Source: an uncultured Granulicatella sp. (lineage in GTDB: Bacteria > Bacillota > Bacilli > Lactobacillales > Aerococcaceae). Taken from it: 64,000 nt of DNA. The translations under genes and the position numbers were made by a program. Below, one piece after another: positions 25,411-34,167 of the stretch. The DNA lies in the NCBI GenBank assembly GCA_934193545.1, contig CAKPVL010000001.1, positions 62,001-126,000 of the forward strand, in the 5' to 3' direction. How positions within the stretch are numbered: position 1 is the stretch's first letter; every line of letters begins with the position of its first letter. Below the pieces are notes generated by a model that was not told the DNA's origin, ran no database searches, and saw only the letters and a program-made list of their open reading frames with translations.

Positions 25411-25424
25411 AGTGAGGGGAAAAT

Positions 25425-26429
25425 ATGGGATTATTTGATCGAATTAAACGTGCCTTTACCGGTGAAGATGAAGTCATTAAACATGAGGAGACGAAAGAGT
25501 CGATTGTTATTGAGAAATATGACAAAGGGATGGAGAAAACGCGTCGTAGTTTCTCAGATCGTTTAAACGAATTCCTAGCAGACTTCAGAGAAATCGATGA
25601 AGACTTCTTTGAAGATTTAGAAGAAACATTTATTTCTTCAGACGTTGGTTTTGAAATGACTTTAGCCATTACAGATGCCTTACGTGATGAAGTTCGTCTG
25701 CAAAATGCAACGACTTCAGGCCAAGTAAAAGAGGTCATCATTGAGAAGATGGTCGACATTTACGAAAAAGGTGAAGATAACTTATCTGCATTGAAGAAAG
25801 CAGAAGGGCGCCCAACTGTATTAATGTTTGTCGGCGTGAATGGGGTTGGTAAAACAACAACCATCGGTAAAATCGCTTGGAGATTAAAACAAGAAGGCAA
25901 TAAAGTATTACTGGCTGCAGGAGATACGTTCCGTGCCGGCGCCATTCAACAATTAGAAGTATGGGGCGAACGTGTAGGCGTTCCTGTCGTGTCAGGTCGT
26001 GAAGGTGGAGATCCATCATCTGTTGTATTCGATGCGATTAAGAAGGCAAAAGAAGAAAACTTTGATTACTTATTAATCGATACAGCTGGTCGTCTTCAAA
26101 ACAAAGTGAACTTGATGAAAGAGTTAGAGAAGATGAATCGTATTATCTCTCGTGAAATTGAAACAGGTGCAGATGAAACATTATTAGTGTTAGATGCAAC
26201 AACTGGTCAAAACGCTCTTGTTCAAGCGAAACAATTCGGTGAGACGATTAACATTACTGGGCTCATCTTAACGAAATTAGACGGAACTGCAAAAGGTGGG
26301 GTAATCCTATCAATTCGTCACGAATTAAACATTCCAGTGAAATTTATCGGATTAGGAGAGCAAATGGACGATTTACAACCGTTTGAACCAGAACAATTTA
26401 TTTACGGTTTAGTAAAAGATATGCTATAA
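25425..26429 (+). CDS. ftsY: Signal recognition particle receptor FtsY
   Basis: A 334-residue SRP GTPase that docks ribosome-nascent chains at the membrane. A short acidic N-terminal region (about 1-40) is followed by the N domain and the G domain. G1 is GVNGVGKTTTIGKIA, G3 is DTAGRLQNK, and TKLDGTAKGG is G4. The family's ALLEADVG-type segment appears as FISSDVGFEMT. It starts 14 bases after the HAD gene. A promoter for the next gene overlaps its stop codon. Confidence 0.96.
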   Translation: MGLFDRIKRAFTGEDEVIKHEETKESIVIEKYDKGMEKTRRSFSDRLNEFLADFREIDEDFFEDLEETFISSDVGFEMTLAITDALRDEVRLQNATTSGQVKEVIIEKMVDIYEKGEDNLSALKKAEGRPTVLMFVGVNGVGKTTTIGKIAWRLKQEGNKVLLAAGDTFRAGAIQQLEVWGERVGVPVVSGREGGDPSSVVFDAIKKAKEENFDYLLIDTAGRLQNKVNLMKELEKMNRIISREIETGADETLLVLDATTGQNALVQAKQFGETINITGLILTKLDGTAKGGVILSIRHELNIPVKFIGLGEQMDDLQPFEPEQFIYGLVKDML

Positions 26430-26430
26430 T
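26401..26430 (+). promoter_or_regulatory. Promoter overlapping the end of ftsY
   Basis: TTTACG (26401-26406), 18-base spacer, TATAAT (26425-26430) with an upstream TGC (extended -10). It would drive the Bax-inhibitor-1 gene. Confidence 0.6.
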
Positions 26431-26461
26431 ACATCTATAATAAAATTTGAAATGAGGCGAA

Positions 26462-27181
26462 ATGATGGAAAATAATCATTATGGTGTTGAATCCAGTATT
26501 GCTGGACGCAATCAATTTTTCATGAAAGTATATGCTTGGATGTTTGGAGGACTAGCAATTTCTGCTTTAGTTGCTTACCTATTTAGTACAGTTCCAGCGC
26601 TTTATAGTGCATTCTTCAATTTCATGGTAACGACTCGTGGATACGGAATGTGGATTATCTTTATTGCGCAATTAGTACTTGTTTTTGTAATGCGTCCAAA
26701 TTATGAAGAACTTGGTAGACCAGTTCGTTATATTGTTTCATATTGTTTATATGCAGCATTAACAGGATTTACATTCTTCATAGTAACACAAGTTTATGAG
26801 TTAGGAAGTATCGTACAAGCGTTTATTTCTACTTGTGCGTTATTCGCAGGTTTATCAATCGTTGGATTTACAACGAAGAAAGACTTAACAAGTTTTGGTC
26901 GTCAAGCAATGGGAGCTTTATTAGGGTTAATCATTGCTAGCTTGATTAACTTGTTCTTCTTCCATAGTTCATTAGTTGAATTAATCATGTCTGGTATCTC
27001 ATTAGTAGTATTCACCGTGTTAACAATGTACGATACTCAAAAACTAAAAAATATGTATGACTACTACGAAGGACAATCAGCATTAGAAGGGATTGCAATT
27101 CTAGGTGCATTAGAATTATACTTAGACTTCATCAATATCTTCTTAGATATTTTACGTTTATTCGGAAGCAGAAAAGACTAA
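26462..27181 (+). CDS. Bax inhibitor-1 (YbhL/YccA-like) membrane protein
   Basis: A 239-residue integral membrane protein with about seven hydrophobic segments, of the Bax inhibitor-1/LFG family. Some members are pH-sensitive calcium leak channels, but the role in bacteria is poorly defined. The conserved acidic C-terminal parts MYDTQKLKNMY and ALELYLDFINIFLDILRLFG are present. Two ATGs are in tandem (26462 and 26465), and the second is slightly better spaced from GAGG. The gene has its own promoter and terminator, so it is a single-gene unit. Confidence 0.88.
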   Translation: MMENNHYGVESSIAGRNQFFMKVYAWMFGGLAISALVAYLFSTVPALYSAFFNFMVTTRGYGMWIIFIAQLVLVFVMRPNYEELGRPVRYIVSYCLYAALTGFTFFIVTQVYELGSIVQAFISTCALFAGLSIVGFTTKKDLTSFGRQAMGALLGLIIASLINLFFFHSSLVELIMSGISLVVFTVLTMYDTQKLKNMYDYYEGQSALEGIAILGALELYLDFINIFLDILRLFGSRKD

Positions 27182-27194
27182 TCAACACTTTTAT

Positions 27195-27219
27195 AGCCTA
27201 GGTTCGCCTAGGCTTTTTT
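27195..27219 (+). terminator. Terminator with TTCG tetraloop
   Basis: AGCCTAGG, loop TTCG, CCTAGGCT, then T6. A compact high-stability hairpin after the Bax-inhibitor-1 gene. Confidence 0.92.
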
Positions 27220-27267
27220 GTTTGCCTTCATTTAAGAAGTATTTGAATGGTTCTGAAAACTATTTAA

Positions 27268-27295
27268 TGCATTTTCACGAGAATTCATGTATACT
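27268..27295 (+). promoter_or_regulatory. Promoter of guaC
   Basis: TATACT (27290-27295) with a weak TGCATT 16 bases upstream, 36 bases before the guaC start. No purine riboswitch fold is visible in this short leader. Confidence 0.5.
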
Positions 27296-27331
27296 ACATA
27301 AGTACGCATTAACGAATTAGGAGGATGTTAA

Positions 27332-28318
27332 ATGTTTGAATTAAATGCATTCGATTATGAGGATATTCAATTAATCCCAAATAAATGTATTGTAAATAGT
27401 CGTTCGGAGTGTGATACTACGGTTAAATTAGGGAAACACACCTTTAAATTACCGGTGGTTCCTGCAAATATGCAAACCGTTATTGATGAATCTGTTGCTG
27501 AATTTTTAGCAGAAAACGGATATTTTTATATTATGCACCGCTTTGATGAAGCTAGTCGTTTACCATTTGTAAAACGAATGAAAGAACGTGGATTAATCTC
27601 ATCAATTAGTGTGGGTGTAAAACCTCAAGAATATGATTTTATTGTAGAATTAAAAGAAAATGGACTTGTTCCTGATTACATTACAATTGATATCGCGCAT
27701 GGTCATTCTAATTCAGTGATTGACATGATTAAGCATATTAAAAAACATTTACCAGAGTCATTTGTAATCGCAGGTAACGTAGGTACTCCAGAAGCCGTTC
27801 GTGAATTAGAAAACGCTGGTGCTGATGCTACTAAAGTAGGGATTGGACCTGGTAAAGTATGTATTACTAAAATTAAGACTGGTTTTGGTACTGGTGGATG
27901 GCAACTTGCTGCACTACGTTGGTGCTCAAAAGCTGCACGTAAACCATTGATTGCAGATGGGGGAATCCGTACTCATGGAGACATTGCTAAATCAATTCGT
28001 TTTGGTGCTACTATGGTCATGATTGGATCATTATTTGCTGGTCACGAAGAATCTCCAGGTAAAACTGTTGAAGTAAATGGAATGCTTTATAAAGAGTATT
28101 TCGGTAGTGCGTCAGAATTCCAAAAAGGTGAACGTAAGAACGTTGAAGGTAAGAAAATTGTCGTTCCTTATAAAGGATCGTTGCAAGATACACTTATTGA
28201 AATGCAACAAGACTTACAATCATCAATCTCTTATGCAGGTGGTAAAGATATTGAAGCCATCCGCAAAGTAGATTACGTCATCGTTAAAAACTCAATTTTT
28301 AACGGAGATTCAATTTAG
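27332..28318 (+). CDS. guaC: GMP reductase
   Basis: A 328-residue IMPDH/GMPR-family TIM barrel that converts GMP to IMP with NADPH, for purine salvage. The catalytic loop [15 protein letters not shown] contains Cys177, and [18 protein letters not shown] is the phosphate-binding part. The protein lacks the CBS domains of IMP dehydrogenase, and its length fits the GuaC2 type. Single gene with its own promoter and terminator. Confidence 0.95.
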   Translation: MFELNAFDYEDIQLIPNKCIVNSRSECDTTVKLGKHTFKLPVVPANMQTVIDESVAEFLAENGYFYIMHRFDEASRLPFVKRMKERGLISSISVGVKPQEYDFIVELKENGLVPDYITIDIAHGHSNSVIDMIKHIKKHLPESFVIAGNVGTPEAVRELENAGADATKVGIGPGKVCITKIKTGFGTGGWQLAALRWCSKAARKPLIADGGIRTHGDIAKSIRFGATMVMIGSLFAGHEESPGKTVEVNGMLYKEYFGSASEFQKGERKNVEGKKIVVPYKGSLQDTLIEMQQDLQSSISYAGGKDIEAIRKVDYVIVKNSIFNGDSI

Positions 28319-28329
28319 AATAATTAACG

Positions 28330-28358
28330 AGCAGAAGGAGAAATCTTTCTGCTTTTTT
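28330..28358 (+). terminator. Terminator after guaC
   Basis: AGCAGAA pairs with TTCTGCT around a partly paired loop, followed by T6. Confidence 0.85.
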
Positions 28359-28388
28359 GTTTTTCGTGTTTATTCTTCGGAATATGTT

Positions 28389-28397
28389 TGATATACT
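28389..28397 (+). promoter_or_regulatory. Extended -10 promoter of the 28433 gene
   Basis: TGA followed by TATACT (28392-28397), 36 bases upstream of the chosen start. Confidence 0.5.
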
Positions 28398-28432
28398 ATG
28401 GAAAAGAACTCAGTCAAAGTGAGGCGCGACCT

Positions 28433-29032
28433 ATGTGGTTATTTAATCGAAAAAGTAAACGTAAAGATGACTTTGAAATGGAAGAAACGTTTTATAGTGA
28501 ATCTGTGGAAGTGGATAGTGATTCTGATGAGGAAGCTTATCATCAAATTGCCGATATCATTACTGGTCATAGTGAACGTATCAGACAACTTTTAGAGAGT
28601 TATTTTGATAATCCTGATTTGTTGATTGAAGAACTACGAGAAGATGATGTGGACTGGAACGATGAGTTCGCTGACCTTTTGGAACAAGCGCAAGACGATT
28701 ATTGGTTACTAATGCTATTAACACTTGAAAAAGAAGCCTATGCAACACAAATTTATTGGAGAGATAATGCGAGTACTTTAGCTAGTAAGCTTCCCAAATT
28801 AAAGTTGTTAAAAGGAATCGCACAGCAAGAATTGCAGACTTGCTCTGTAGAGTGTTCTGTATCAGAGTATTTAGAGTGTGTTTCTGCAAAATTGCAAGAA
28901 GTGGGAATCGCATTAGGTACGATTGAGTTGGATGATGAGAATGTTTTAATTTTTTCGATATTAGAAAGAAGAGTAGAACGTCTCAACAAGTTAATGAATA
29001 ATGTTGAAAAAAGTTGGAAGCAAATTTCGTAA
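28433..29032 (+). CDS. Unrecognised acidic cytoplasmic protein
   Basis: A 199-residue protein I do not recognise. It starts with a short basic stretch (MWLFNRKSKRKDD), then becomes strongly acidic (DSDSDEEAYHQ, LREDDVDWNDE) and mostly helical, with two short Cys-containing segments near residues 138-150. No signal peptide or membrane segment. The frame runs back to 28388. The ATG at 28433 is preceded by GTGAGGCG and follows the extended -10 at a sensible distance, whereas the longer form would start upstream of that promoter's transcript start. It stands alone between guaC and dacA. Confidence 0.7.
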   Translation: MWLFNRKSKRKDDFEMEETFYSESVEVDSDSDEEAYHQIADIITGHSERIRQLLESYFDNPDLLIEELREDDVDWNDEFADLLEQAQDDYWLLMLLTLEKEAYATQIYWRDNASTLASKLPKLKLLKGIAQQELQTCSVECSVSEYLECVSAKLQEVGIALGTIELDDENVLIFSILERRVERLNKLMNNVEKSWKQIS

Positions 29033-29068
29033 AGATTACAAAAATGTTACGATTTTGCTTCTTTCTAT

Positions 29069-29097
29069 TTGAAATCTTAAGAATTTCTTTGTAAAAT
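29069..29097 (+). promoter_or_regulatory. Promoter of dacA
   Basis: TTGAAA (29069-29074), 17-base spacer, TAAAAT (29092-29097), followed by AAGGAGG before the start. Confidence 0.78.
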
Positions 29098-29122
29098 AAA
29101 TTGAATTACAAGGAGGATAGGA

Positions 29123-30631
29123 ATGGAAAAACGTAAATTTAAGTTTCTTTTGGGATTAATGACATGTGCATTCGCACTTTCTGCTTTAGCGCCAATTGCT
29201 GCTGAAGAAACCACACAAGAACCGGGAGAAGGAACTACTGTTGTTGAACAAACAGAGGCTCCAGAAACAACAGAAGCTACTGAGACAACAGAGCAAACAA
29301 CGACAACAACAACTTCGAAAGAACTGCCGATTGCAGAAGATATTTTCGAGATTACAGCTCGTTATGGGTATGATGTAAGTGAATACTACAAACCTGAAGG
29401 GGCTATTTTAGTCGATGCTGAGACTGGTCAAATTCTTTATGGGGATAATATTGATAAACCATGGGATCCAGCGAGTACCACTAAATTAATGACAGCGTAT
29501 CTTGTGTATGATGCGATTAAAGCAGGCAAGCTCACATTAGATACTAAAATTACGGCAACAGAAGAAGATAGAGCTATTTCTACTATCGATGATATTAGTA
29601 ATAACCAAATCAGAGCAGGAATCGAATATCCGGTGCGCGATTTACTTTATCTGATGATGTATCCTTCCTCAAATGTTGCGACAGTGATGTTATCACACGC
29701 GATTAGTAAATCTAACGAAGAATACATTAAGATGATGAATGATAAAGCCAAAGAATTAGGAATGACAAATTCTAAATTCTATAACCCTAGTGGGGCTGTT
29801 GTGTCAGCGTTTCGTGGCTTATATGTTGTTGAAGGTGTGCCAGATGAGTACAACCAAACAACAGCACGTGATTTAGCAACATTAGCATATTACTTCTTAA
29901 AGAACTATCCAGAATTCTTAGAAATTACAAGAGAACCAGCTGTTACAACAATGGAAGGAACTCCTGTAGAAGAAACGTTCTATACATTGAATCAACTTGC
30001 AAGTGGGATGCCTCAAGGATATTTTGATGTAGATGGATTTAAGACAGGTTCATCACCAAATGCAGCACTAAACCATGTGATTACTGCAAAAGGAAAAGGA
30101 CGTCGTCTGATTGAAGTATTAATGGGTGTTGGTAGCTGGAGCGACTATAACACAAGTGTATTTTACCGTGCTCAGTTCGGGAACGCTCTTTTAGAAAAAG
30201 GATTTACTGAATATCATGAAGAAACAGTGTTAAAAGCTGGGGTTCATGAAATTGATGGTCAAAAGATTAAAGTAGAGAAAGATATCAAAGTTATAACAAG
30301 AGGCGATGAAAAACCAACATATAAACTTGTTGGAGATGAAATCATTGTGGAACATACTTTCCCAACTTTAACAAAAGATATTAAGTCGAATGTATTTAAA
30401 GTGACAAAAGTGGTTGAAGAAACAACGACAGAGGAAGCCTCATCAACAGAAGGTTCAACGAATGGTGGAATCTTATCATTTGATGAAGATAGTGATCTTG
30501 GAACATTTGCGAACTGGTTAAGAAGCCTAAGCAAAAATCCTCTATTATTAGCGGGTATTATTTTAACACTCAGCGTATTTATTAGTGGAATTGTTCTTGC
30601 AACTGTTCAAGTCTTTAAAAAGAAAGATTAA
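29123..30631 (+). CDS. dacA: D-alanyl-D-alanine carboxypeptidase (PBP5-like)
   Basis: A 502-residue penicillin-binding protein that trims the terminal D-Ala of peptidoglycan stem peptides. A signal peptide (about 1-27) is followed by a Thr/Glu-rich linker (about 29-66) not found in classical PBP5. The catalytic domain has SxxK at Ser118-Lys121, SSN at 182-184 and KTG at 307-309. A C-terminal beta domain and a terminal hydrophobic helix (about 472-495) ending in KKKD anchor it to the membrane outer face. The Thr-rich linker resembles that of the CHAP hydrolase at 49225. Confidence 0.94.
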   Translation: MEKRKFKFLLGLMTCAFALSALAPIAAEETTQEPGEGTTVVEQTEAPETTEATETTEQTTTTTTSKELPIAEDIFEITARYGYDVSEYYKPEGAILVDAETGQILYGDNIDKPWDPASTTKLMTAYLVYDAIKAGKLTLDTKITATEEDRAISTIDDISNNQIRAGIEYPVRDLLYLMMYPSSNVATVMLSHAISKSNEEYIKMMNDKAKELGMTNSKFYNPSGAVVSAFRGLYVVEGVPDEYNQTTARDLATLAYYFLKNYPEFLEITREPAVTTMEGTPVEETFYTLNQLASGMPQGYFDVDGFKTGSSPNAALNHVITAKGKGRRLIEVLMGVGSWSDYNTSVFYRAQFGNALLEKGFTEYHEETVLKAGVHEIDGQKIKVEKDIKVITRGDEKPTYKLVGDEIIVEHTFPTLTKDIKSNVFKVTKVVEETTTEEASSTEGSTNGGILSFDEDSDLGTFANWLRSLSKNPLLLAGIILTLSVFISGIVLATVQVFKKKD

Positions 30632-30642
30632 CATAAAAAAAT

Positions 30643-30678
30643 AACCCTTGAGAAAATTTCTCAAGGGTTTGTTTTTTG
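30643..30678. terminator. Bidirectional terminator between dacA and the VTT gene
   Basis: AACCCTTGAGA pairs with TCTCAAGGGTT. T-rich on the right for the plus strand and A-rich on the left (T-rich for the minus strand), so it can serve both converging genes. Confidence 0.88.
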
Positions 30679-30679
30679 C

Positions 30680-31306
30680 TTATTGGAAGAATGCCCAGAG
30701 CCAGTCGATAATAAATCGTAGGCCGATTGTGTAGGCAGCCAGTGTAAATGGTTTAAAGACTAAGATGATAATAATGAATTTCTTATAAGTCATCTTTGTT
30801 AAACCAGCGAGCATACATAAGAAGTCATCCGGTGAAACAGGGAAGAACATCATGAATGCAAAGAAGTAGTCGAACCATTGTCCTTTATCCAACCAATTGA
30901 TATAGCGATTATACGTATGTTCGCTAACCATTGATTTTACGAATTGCTGACCGTATTGTCTTGCAAGATAGAAGGCAATGATGGATCCAATCACAATACC
31001 GATGTAGTTATAAATGTTTCCAACCCAGTTTCCGTAAATATAAACACCAGCAATACTAGTGAGCGCTCCAGGAATGATTGGAACAACGGTTTGTAGAATT
31101 TGTAAAAAGATAAAGATTGGTGGACCCCAAATTCCCGCTTGAAGCATATAGGCTGATAACGTCTCTTGTGATGTAAAGAGGCCTTTTTGCCAAGCCCAAA
31201 CGATAAAGACCACTGTCGCAATTGCTCCGAGAATTGAAGCAATGTTCATGACTTTTTGAGCCGTAGGGGAAAGTGGTTTTCCTTGTTTAATTTCTTCTGT
31301 AGTCAT
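30680..31306 (-). CDS. VTT/TVP38-family (DedA-like) membrane protein
   Basis: A 208-residue membrane protein with about five hydrophobic segments and the VTT-domain pattern: FLQILQTVVPIIPGALTSIAGVYIYG, GSIIAFYLARQYG and FFPVSPDDFLCMLAGLTKM. DedA/VTT proteins act as lipid flippases or in membrane homeostasis; the substrate here is unknown. It lies 11 bases after the glycosyltransferase gene on the same strand. The pair may work on membrane lipid or glycolipid, which is inference. Confidence 0.85.
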   Translation of the reverse strand: MTTEEIKQGKPLSPTAQKVMNIASILGAIATVVFIVWAWQKGLFTSQETLSAYMLQAGIWGPPIFIFLQILQTVVPIIPGALTSIAGVYIYGNWVGNIYNYIGIVIGSIIAFYLARQYGQQFVKSMVSEHTYNRYINWLDKGQWFDYFFAFMMFFPVSPDDFLCMLAGLTKMTYKKFIIIILVFKPFTLAAYTIGLRFIIDWLWAFFQ

Positions 31307-31317
31307 TATTTCTCCTT

Positions 31318-32352
31318 TTATGATAACAAGTTTCTTTCTGTTGCAACTTTATCATAAAATTGTTGCCACTGTTCTAGAATACTTTCTTTTGAATAGAATT
31401 GTTCGCCACGTTTTGAACCTTCACAGGCTTTTGCGTAATAATCGGCGTCTTCTTTTAGTTTTGTTAACTCGTCCTTAAAAGTTTGTTGACTGTTTGCTTT
31501 TAAGTAGTAGTCAAATAAAATTGGTTTGTACTCTGGTAAATCACGTAAGAGTAGTGGGATGTTTGCGTTCATCGATTCTAAAATCGTCATTGGGAATAAT
31601 TCCTCGAATGAAAGTTGAAGCATCACATCACCCATATTAAAGAACTCATTCATACGATCGCGTTCAACGAGTCCAAGGAAATGAACGTTGTCTGGAAGAT
31701 CATCCATGTGTTCCATAATTTCTTTACGACCTTCAGAGATACCTTTAAAAGCAAAGTTTCCAGCCCAAACAAATTGGATATCTGGCATTTTAGTTGCTAA
31801 GTCGATAAACTCAAGAACACCTTTACGCATTTGAAGCTGACCTGCAGAGACAACGGTAAATTTGTCTGGATCTAATCCGAATTTCTTACGTAAATCTGCT
31901 TTGGATTGGTCTGTAATTTTATAGAACGTTTCACGAGATACGAAGTTTGGAATGTACGTTACTTTAGAACGATCGACCCCATACTTTTCTAAATCATCAA
32001 TAAAACGAGGATTTACAGTTACTAAATAGTCTGCTTGTTTATAAAATGATAAAACATATTTATAGAATAACTCTTTAATTGGTTTTGGAAGAGAAATACT
32101 TTTTTCTAATGTTTCTGGTAAAAAGTGAACAGACGCAATTGTCGGTTGCTTTTTATTGTTTAAAAATGATTTGAAAAGAAAATCTGGATTAATGGTATGG
32201 ATATGGTTAATGTCAGCAATTTTAAGCTGATTCACAACCACTTTATAGCCTTTTAATCCTTCAGTTACAAGGTTTATTTGTTCCTCTGTCGCAGACATAA
32301 CTCCTTGGCCTTTAACGCTGTCTGCACGAGTTAGCATATTGATTGTAAGCAT
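31318..32352 (-). CDS. GT4-family glycosyltransferase (possible glycolipid synthase)
   Basis: A 344-residue GT-B-fold transferase. The N-terminal domain includes HTINPDFLFKS. The C-terminal Glycos_transf_1 domain includes VVSAGQLQMRKGVLEFIDLA and a conserved acidic-loop SFEELFPMTILESM near residue 255, holding the donor-binding Glu residues. The opening MLTINMLTRADSVKGQGV resembles the lactic-acid-bacterial diglucosyl-diacylglycerol synthases (CpoA/BgsA type) as I remember them. A cell-surface glycan role is the alternative. AAGGAG lies 7 bases before the start. Confidence 0.8.
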   Translation of the reverse strand: MLTINMLTRADSVKGQGVMSATEEQINLVTEGLKGYKVVVNQLKIADINHIHTINPDFLFKSFLNNKKQPTIASVHFLPETLEKSISLPKPIKELFYKYVLSFYKQADYLVTVNPRFIDDLEKYGVDRSKVTYIPNFVSRETFYKITDQSKADLRKKFGLDPDKFTVVSAGQLQMRKGVLEFIDLATKMPDIQFVWAGNFAFKGISEGRKEIMEHMDDLPDNVHFLGLVERDRMNEFFNMGDVMLQLSFEELFPMTILESMNANIPLLLRDLPEYKPILFDYYLKANSQQTFKDELTKLKEDADYYAKACEGSKRGEQFYSKESILEQWQQFYDKVATERNLLS

Positions 32353-32382
32353 AGTATCTCCTTATAAGTGTAATTCATAGCT

Positions 32383-32410
32383 ATTTTACCATGAAATCGC
32401 TCATTTGGAA
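32383..32410 (-). promoter_or_regulatory. Promoter of the glycosyltransferase gene
   Basis: On the minus strand TTCCAA, 16-base spacer, TAAAAT with an upstream TGG (extended -10), 31 bases before the start. Confidence 0.55.
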
Positions 32411-32445
32411 AATAGGTTCCTAATCTTTGGATAAATTTAATGTTT

Positions 32446-32474
32446 TTGCCTTCTCGGGTGAATTTTTGTATACT
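32446..32474 (+). promoter_or_regulatory. Promoter of the 32503 gene
   Basis: TTGCCT (32446-32451), 17-base spacer, TATACT (32469-32474). It is divergent from the glycosyltransferase promoter. Confidence 0.72.
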
Positions 32475-32502
32475 AGACAAGAAGAAAGAAACGAGGTCAT
32501 TT

Positions 32503-32829
32503 ATGAAAAAAGCGAAAAAGTCAAACCGAAAATCTAAAGAGGAAGAAATGACATTAGTGGACTGCTATTATATTCCAACGGTGATTGCAGAACAGTTTCG
32601 CTTACTAAGAGAGCACTGTGCACTTGAAGTTGAAAGGGAATTAGCAGCGTTATTTCCAAAAGTGACAAGAGAATCTAGAGAAGATGTTGGAGAAGTTGTC
32701 GTTTCTTATAATGAAGACGGCGTTTTAACGTGTGAAGTCACATTAAGCCCTGTTGAAGTTTCTAAATTAGAAAAGGAAATCTCAGCAGACCGCCTGAAAA
32801 AATACATCGAATCAAAAATAATAAATTAA
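32503..32829 (+). CDS. Unrecognised small basic/acidic protein
   Basis: A 108-residue protein with a Lys/Arg-rich start (MKKAKKSNRKSKEEE) and an alpha/beta-looking body that includes DCYYIPTVIAEQFRLL and VVVSYNEDGVLTCEVTLSP. No membrane segment or signal peptide. The frame opens earlier at 32440, but the ATG at 32503 lies 29 bases after the -10 and is preceded by GAGG, so I use it. It has its own promoter and terminator. I cannot assign a family. Confidence 0.7.
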   Translation: MKKAKKSNRKSKEEEMTLVDCYYIPTVIAEQFRLLREHCALEVERELAALFPKVTRESREDVGEVVVSYNEDGVLTCEVTLSPVEVSKLEKEISADRLKKYIESKIIN

Positions 32830-32834
32830 GAATC

Positions 32835-32869
32835 ATAAACTGGGCAATTGTCCAGTTTATTTTGTTTTT
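32835..32869 (+). terminator. Terminator after the 32503 gene
   Basis: ATAAACTGG pairs with CCAGTTTAT around a 7-nt loop, then a T-rich run. Confidence 0.82.
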
Positions 32870-32940
32870 AAAGCCGATATTTTAGAAAGGGTCTATTAGT
32901 TTTGGTACAATTAAAGTAAGAACAAATGAGGTGATTTGAA

Positions 32941-34119
32941 ATGACACATGAAATTCAAAATTTTACATTCCAAAATCCAACAAAGATTTTATTTGGAAGA
33001 AATCGTATTGAAGATATTGATAATGAAATTCCTAAAGACGCTAAAGTATTAGTTCTTTATGGGGGCGGCTCTGTTAAGAAAAATGGATCATTTGATCGTG
33101 CTGTTAAAGCTTTAGGGAATCGTGAATGGGATGAGTTTTCAGGAATTGAAGCCAACCCAACATTTGAAACATTAATGAAAGCTGTTGAGAAAGTTCGTGC
33201 TGGTAACTTTACTTATTTACTAGCTATAGGCGGCGGTTCTGTGATTGATGGGACTAAATTTGTTTCTGCAGCAAGTCTCTTTACAGAAGATCCTGTTGAT
33301 TTATTTGGATGGGGTGTAGGTAAAGGATTACCTGTTCAAGAGGTTGTTCCTTTCGGGACGATTCTTACACTTCCTGCAACGGGTTCAGAGATGAACTCAG
33401 GTGCGGTGATTACACTTGTTGAGAAAAAAGCTAAAGTAAGTTTCCGTGGGCCAAAGACATTCCCGGTATTTTCAGTATTGGAGCCTGAATTGACCTATAC
33501 ATTACCGGTACGTCAATTAGTGAATGGTTTGCTAGATACTTTTATCCACGTGATGGAAAACTATTTAACATATCCAGTAGGAGCACTACTTCAAGATCGT
33601 TATGCAGAAAGTATTTTGCAAACGTTAATTGAAATTGCACCTCGTGTCATTGACACAGATCATATTGATTACAATGACCGCGGAACATTTATGTGGTGCG
33701 CAACAAATGCATTAAATGGAACGATTAACTTAGGCGTACCAACGGACTGGTCTTCACATGCATTAGGTCACGAAATTACATTAAATCATGGTATTGATCA
33801 TGGTCGTACATTATCGATTGTCTTACCAGCAATGATGAAAGTAAGAAAACAGCAGAAATTTGATAAATTAGTACAATACGGAAAACGTGTATGGAATTTA
33901 TCAGGAAGCGATGAAGAAATTGTTGATGGGGCAATTGCTAAAACAGAAGAGTTCTTTAAATCATTAAGAGCTCCAATTCGCTTTAGCGATGTGAATCTAG
34001 GTGAAGATGTCTTACAAGCTTTAGTGGACGGCTTAACACGTCACAAGAAAGTGAAATTATCTGAGCATGGAGATTTAACGCCAGAAGTCGCAATGGAAGT
34101 GTATAAAGAAGCGTTATAG
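32941..34119 (+). CDS. Iron-containing alcohol dehydrogenase (YqhD/butanol dehydrogenase-like)
   Basis: A 392-residue group III alcohol dehydrogenase. The cofactor motif is LAIGGGSVIDGTKF near residue 97. TLPATGSEMNSGAVIT follows, and metal ligands fall in LLDTFIHVMENY and in HALGHEITLNHGIDHGRTL with three His. Members of this subgroup reduce aldehydes or act as NADH-dependent butanol dehydrogenases. In this fermenting organism it could regenerate NAD(P), but the substrate is not readable. A likely -10 (TACAAT) lies near 32907. It is followed 48 bases on by an unrelated unknown gene. Confidence 0.92.
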   Translation: MTHEIQNFTFQNPTKILFGRNRIEDIDNEIPKDAKVLVLYGGGSVKKNGSFDRAVKALGNREWDEFSGIEANPTFETLMKAVEKVRAGNFTYLLAIGGGSVIDGTKFVSAASLFTEDPVDLFGWGVGKGLPVQEVVPFGTILTLPATGSEMNSGAVITLVEKKAKVSFRGPKTFPVFSVLEPELTYTLPVRQLVNGLLDTFIHVMENYLTYPVGALLQDRYAESILQTLIEIAPRVIDTDHIDYNDRGTFMWCATNALNGTINLGVPTDWSSHALGHEITLNHGIDHGRTLSIVLPAMMKVRKQQKFDKLVQYGKRVWNLSGSDEEIVDGAIAKTEEFFKSLRAPIRFSDVNLGEDVLQALVDGLTRHKKVKLSEHGDLTPEVAMEVYKEAL

Positions 34120-34167
34120 TTTTTTAGGATAGGTGTTTTGTGTTTCTAACCGTAGGAGGGGATAGAA

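Noticed and set aside
27220-27331. Purine riboswitch in the guaC leader
   Set aside because: The leader is too short after the -10 and shows no three-helix purine aptamer core.
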